Below are positions 7,240-8,824 of a DNA stretch of 8,824 nucleotides, one piece after another. The position numbers were made by a program, and so were the translations under genes. Source of the DNA: Cenarchaeum sp. SB0662_bin_33 (GTDB lineage: Archaea > Thermoproteota > Nitrososphaeria > Nitrososphaerales > Nitrosopumilaceae). Numbering within the stretch: the stretch's first letter is position 1; each line of letters opens with the position of its first letter. Below the pieces are notes generated by a model. That model had not been told where the DNA came from, made no database searches, and saw only the letters and a list, made by a program, of their open reading frames with translations. The stretch spans positions 1 to 8,824 of the forward strand of contig VXON01000159.1 of the NCBI GenBank assembly GCA_009840065.1, written 5' to 3'.

Positions 7240-7482
7240 TTATGCTCCCCAGATGCTCCTGCCCTCTTCTAGTTCATATATGCGGGCATTAATATTTCGA
7301 AGTAGTCTTGCCTTTGATCGGCGTGTCTTTCTGTCATGTGTGTAATCCTTCTTCTCTACTAAAAACTGGAGTCGCTTTAACTCATCCAGTGTCATCTGGT
7401 TGAATGCCTGTCTAGATGATGTTACCTTGCGCAGCAGGCGTATGCGCTCCACATCCTCTGGGGTAGGACCTGTATCCATCAT
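7240..7482 (-). CDS. Hypothetical 80-aa basic helical protein
   Basis: A small, highly charged protein with no cysteines and no membrane segment. It is predicted helical throughout: PTPEDVERIRLLRKV (about 6-20), LDELKRLQFLVEKKDY (about 32-47), then a strongly basic stretch DRKTRRSKARLLRNINARIYELEEG (about 50-74). The Arg/Lys-rich helix could bind nucleic acid, but no domain is recognised. The ATG at 7482 is followed directly by a second ATG; either could be used. A box A (AAAAAATAAAACC, complement of 7502-7514) is centred about 26 nt upstream, so the transcript is probably leaderless. Its stop is 109 nt from the preferred start of the YyaL-type gene on the same strand, so the two could form a short transcription unit. 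No functional link is known to me. Confidence 0.7.
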   Translation of the reverse strand: MMDTGPTPEDVERIRLLRKVTSSRQAFNQMTLDELKRLQFLVEKKDYTHDRKTRRSKARLLRNINARIYELEEGRSIWGA

Positions 7483-7623
7483 ACATAACAGATACGTGCT
7501 TGGTTTTATTTTTTATTTTTGTGGTGTGTCCCTCCCGCAGGATCAAGGCATCCTACACATGTACGGTTGTACCAAAAAAGTAGTGACATAATAAAACAGC
7601 ATGCAATAAATCGCCCTCAAATT
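7483..7623. promoter_or_regulatory. Divergent promoter region, 80-aa gene / Cys-rich gene
   Basis: The leftward box A is AAAAAATAAAACC (complement of 7502-7514). The rightward box A is ATAATAAAAC (7588-7597), about 30 nt before the ATG at 7624. Between them lie a weak hairpin AGGAT-6 nt-ATCCT (7539-7554) and GTAC-GGTT-GTAC (7561-7572). Neither is long enough to call as an RNA element. Confidence 0.45.
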
Positions 7624-7773
7624 ATGATGAATTGTTCCAGATGCTTCCACACGCTTGAGATCCATGGCGGGGATGGGGGCTCGCTTATTCGAAAGGGCGC
7701 CTGCTGCATACCAAGCTGTCCATGTAAGGGATTTGTCGATGCTATGCATGTAATCGATGAGGAGTTGGTATAG
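7624..7773 (+). CDS. Small Cys-rich putative zinc-binding protein (49 aa)
   Basis: The reading frame is open from 7519, but the start at 7624 (MMNCSRC) is supported by a box A at 7588-7597 and by the position of the first cysteine pair. The 49-aa product has C4-x2-C7 followed by FHTLEIHGGDG. A second cysteine cluster is C27, C28, C32 and C34 in CCIPSCPCKGF. This layout, CxxC then about 20 residues then C-x-C, is typical of a one-zinc ribbon or knuckle. The tail is acidic. There is no membrane segment. The precise family is not recognised, although small proteins of this kind are familiar in Thaumarchaeota. It ends within the promoter of the next gene, 33 nt before that gene's ATG, so the two may be partly co-transcribed. 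Function unknown; a metal-dependent nucleic acid- or protein-binding role is only a guess. Confidence 0.65.
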   Translation: MMNCSRCFHTLEIHGGDGGSLIRKGACCIPSCPCKGFVDAMHVIDEELV

Positions 7774-7785
7774 AATAATAATATC
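7773..7785 (+). promoter_or_regulatory. Box A promoter of the 83-aa gene
   Basis: GAATAATAATATC begins at the last base of the preceding stop codon and is centred about 28 nt before the ATG at 7807. This fits a separate leaderless transcript for the 83-aa gene. Confidence 0.5.
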
Positions 7786-7806
7786 GACATCCAGGCATCA
7801 TACATA

Positions 7807-8058
7807 ATGAATGCAAAAAATCATGCACCGCCAGACCAGCTGCAGGAAGAGATGGAGAACCTGCTGGCCCGAATAAATGCGATGGAGGTAACCTCAAAGG
7901 ACGAGTTTCAGACCAGTACAACAAGAGTACTGCGGGAGTTGGTACAGGGCCAAATCCACTCACTAAACGAATTTTCCCATTTAAAGAAGGCCATAGACAT
8001 GGTAACATTAGAGGTATTCAAGGTCAGCCAGGCCGTAAACCAGAAGGCAGCGGACTGA
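7807..8058 (+). CDS. Hypothetical 83-aa helical/coiled-coil protein
   Basis: A small soluble protein, almost entirely helical by its residue pattern. After a short polar N-terminus (NAKNHAPP) comes a heptad-like stretch LQEEMENLLARINAMEV (about 12-28), then a second long helix from about 30 to 80 with regularly spaced Leu, Val and Met (VLRELV, HLKKAIDMVTLEVFKV). No cysteines, no signal peptide, no known domain. The pattern suggests a coiled-coil oligomer or an adaptor, which is inference. The start is fixed by the ATG at 7807 and the AATAATAATA box about 28 nt upstream. Only 7 nt separate its stop from the stop of the convergent 110-aa gene. A T5 at 8076-8080 inside that neighbour could terminate it. 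Confidence 0.68.
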   Translation: MNAKNHAPPDQLQEEMENLLARINAMEVTSKDEFQTSTTRVLRELVQGQIHSLNEFSHLKKAIDMVTLEVFKVSQAVNQKAAD

Positions 8059-8065
8059 GATTTGT

Positions 8066-8398
8066 TCATATGGTATTTTTATTACAGGGGGGCTTTGTGC
8101 TGCGCAGTATTTTGTCCAGCACATATCTGCGCTCATCTGCCGATACATCAAACATGGGCAGTATGGCCAGATATGTATCGTTCTCAGAGCCGGACTGCCT
8201 CATCCAGCATGAGAACAGGTCATTGTCAACAAAGAATGACACATCCATAGTACTCTCGCATGTATCGGCATATACTATATGAAATTGATCTTTTTTCCTA
8301 GACAGTATCACATATACCACCTTCTCCATGGGAGGGCCCCACTCCCGGAGTGGTATGGGTCCCAAAAACTCATAATGAAGTATCTGAATGCTGGACAT
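8066..8398 (-). CDS. Conserved hypothetical 110-aa protein (thaumarchaeal type)
   Basis: A soluble mixed alpha/beta protein of unknown role. Distinct segments are SSIQILHYEFLGPIPLREWG (2-21) and PPMEKVVYVILSRKKDQFHIV, then YADTCESTMDVSFFVDND, CWMRQSGSENDTYLAILPMFD and a C-terminal helix RRYVLDKILR. I recall very similar proteins beginning with an (S/T)IQI...YEFLGPIPLxEWGPPME pattern in Nitrosopumilus-type genomes, annotated only as hypothetical; I cannot check this here. There is no catalytic motif, signal peptide or membrane segment, and the three cysteines do not form a metal site. The ATG at 8398 is preceded by CGAATATC (complement of 8420-8427) at box A distance, and by a G6 run at 8406-8411 that is not a good Shine-Dalgarno. 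The gene is convergent with the 83-aa gene. Confidence 0.78.
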   Translation of the reverse strand: MSSIQILHYEFLGPIPLREWGPPMEKVVYVILSRKKDQFHIVYADTCESTMDVSFFVDNDLFSCWMRQSGSENDTYLAILPMFDVSADERRYVLDKILRSTKPPCNKNTI

Positions 8399-8419
8399 AA
8401 TTATTCCCCCCAGCAGGTG

Positions 8420-8427
8420 GATATTCG
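8420..8427 (-). promoter_or_regulatory. Possible box A of the 110-aa gene
   Basis: CGAATATC on the minus strand is centred about 26 nt before the ATG at 8398. It is a weaker match than the other box A elements in this window. Confidence 0.35.
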
Positions 8428-8670
8428 CACACTGTAATGTCTGCGCAGTATTTCATTCAATACATGTACTTTGTAGATCCCCATATTTTAGGTTCCGAAT
8501 TATTTGATGGTGCTTGGTCAGGCCAGCGTGGTATCAATATATAAAAAGCGGTTTTTTGCTTGTGGGGACAAATATTGTCTGATCAACATATATGATACGG
8601 TTCAAGGGCTAGCATAGTCGCGTGTGCATATACAGGGGCAGTTCCAGGCAGACTACACAAGATAAACGTG
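8428..8670. other. Intergenic region with an orphan promoter and palindrome
   Basis: About 240 nt without a convincing gene. A 35-codon frame (8437-8544) ends inside the TATA-like element and has no good promoter. No tRNA cloverleaf was found; GGTTCAAGG at 8599 recalls a T-loop but lacks a pairing stem. The region contains the TATA-like box at 8537-8545, the palindrome at 8567-8579 and a second weak box A (GCATATACA, about 8626-8634) that may serve the gene starting at 8671. Confidence 0.4.
8534..8579 (+). promoter_or_regulatory. Strong box A with palindrome at the predicted transcription start
   Basis: AATATATAAAAAG (8536-8548) is the clearest TATA-like box on the plus strand. About 26 nt downstream, where transcription should start, lies the palindrome GACAA-ATA-TTGTC (8567-8579). 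No ORF of useful length begins there. The transcript would be either a small RNA or a leader of about 100 nt for the gene at 8671. The palindrome could be a repressor site, which is inference. Confidence 0.4.
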
Positions 8671-8824
8671 ATGCCGTACGGTAAGGGGTCCGGCGCCACG
8701 TGGGGAATATCCGTAAGAGATCAACTAGAAGGCAGCAGGCAGACTGCGCGCATAGATACATTAAGCAGGGAAGAGAAGAGGGAGAGTCAGGCCTTTTTCC
8801 CCAAACAAGAGATTGTTTTTCACG
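8671..8824 (+). CDS. 5' part of an unidentified gene, cut by the window edge
   Basis: The frame starting at ATG 8671 (GTG at 8668 is also possible) stays open to the end of the window, 51 codons. The visible protein begins MPYGKGSGATWGISVRDQLE and goes on with a charged helical stretch (TLSREEKRES) and then FFPKQEIVF. Without the rest no family can be named. Codon choice, with ATA for Ile and AGA/AGG for Arg, resembles the other genes here, which supports real coding. The promoter may be GCATATACA about 40 nt upstream or the stronger box at 8537-8545. There is no Shine-Dalgarno. Confidence 0.5.
   Translation, partial: MPYGKGSGATWGISVRDQLEGSRQTARIDTLSREEKRESQAFFPKQEIVFH

Noticed and set aside
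7519..7623. Upstream extension of the Cys-rich frame back to 7519 (84 aa)
   Set aside because: The extension overlaps the divergent promoters and a box A at 7588-7597. The start at 7624 fits both the promoter spacing and the cysteine layout.
7742..8008. Leftward 88-codon frame across the 83-aa gene
   Set aside because: It overlaps the 83-aa gene and part of the Cys-rich gene, both of which have box A support; its composition is Pro/Leu/Ser-rich and shadow-like.
8437..8544. 35-codon rightward frame beginning MSAQYFIQYMYF
   Set aside because: It has no good box A or ribosome site and ends inside the TATA-like element at 8537-8545. It is short enough to occur by chance.
8596..8612. GGTTCAAGG-like sequence resembling a tRNA T-loop
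   Set aside because: The flanking bases cannot form the 5-bp T stem, and no acceptor or anticodon arms are found around it.

Overview
The window looks like chromosomal DNA from a mesophilic ammonia-oxidising-type archaeon (Nitrososphaerota/Thaumarchaeota). The evidence is indirect. Most genes have an AT-rich box A-like element about 25-30 nt before the start codon and no Shine-Dalgarno sequence, which suggests leaderless transcripts. Several small proteins and the Mrr-like nuclease resemble conserved thaumarchaeal hypotheticals that I recall but cannot search. Ile is very often coded by ATA. By eye the GC content is in the mid-40s, higher than open-ocean Nitrosopumilus and lower than Cenarchaeum symbiosum, so a sponge-associated or sediment relative is possible. 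That placement is inference.

Layout, left to right. Positions 1-120 hold no supported gene, only a possible leftward promoter. A leftward Mrr-like PD-(D/E)XK nuclease with a cysteine-rich zinc-binding tail (121-1350) is divergent from a rightward 97-residue helical protein (1473-1766). A large leftward exported protein (1883-4504) carries two tandem type-1 periplasmic-binding (LIVBP-like) domains and a C-terminal single Cache domain. A 253-nt divergent intergenic region rich in TAGTT/AACTA repeats separates it from a rightward 118-residue protein of unknown function (4758-5114). That gene overlaps tail to tail by 9 nt with a leftward YyaL/SSP411-type thioredoxin-domain protein (5106-7130). 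A small basic helical protein (7240-7482) lies just upstream of it on the same strand. Then come three small genes: a Cys-rich 49-residue protein (7624-7773, +), a helical 83-residue protein (7807-8058, +) and a conserved 110-residue protein (8066-8398, -). The right end has a clear TATA-like element with a palindrome at its predicted start site, and the beginning of a gene cut by the window edge (8671 to the end, +).

I see no operon tying these genes into one pathway. Genes alternate strand, and most appear to have their own promoter. There is no tRNA, rRNA, CRISPR array, transposase, integrase or recognisable multi-gene defence system. The nuclease has no methyltransferase or helicase partner here, and the binding-protein fusion has no ABC permease or ATPase partner. 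The most distinctive items are the PBP-PBP-sCache fusion, whose first lobe has lost the usual ligand-contact Ser/Thr cluster, and the repeat-rich control region upstream of it. I found no convincing new multi-gene system.
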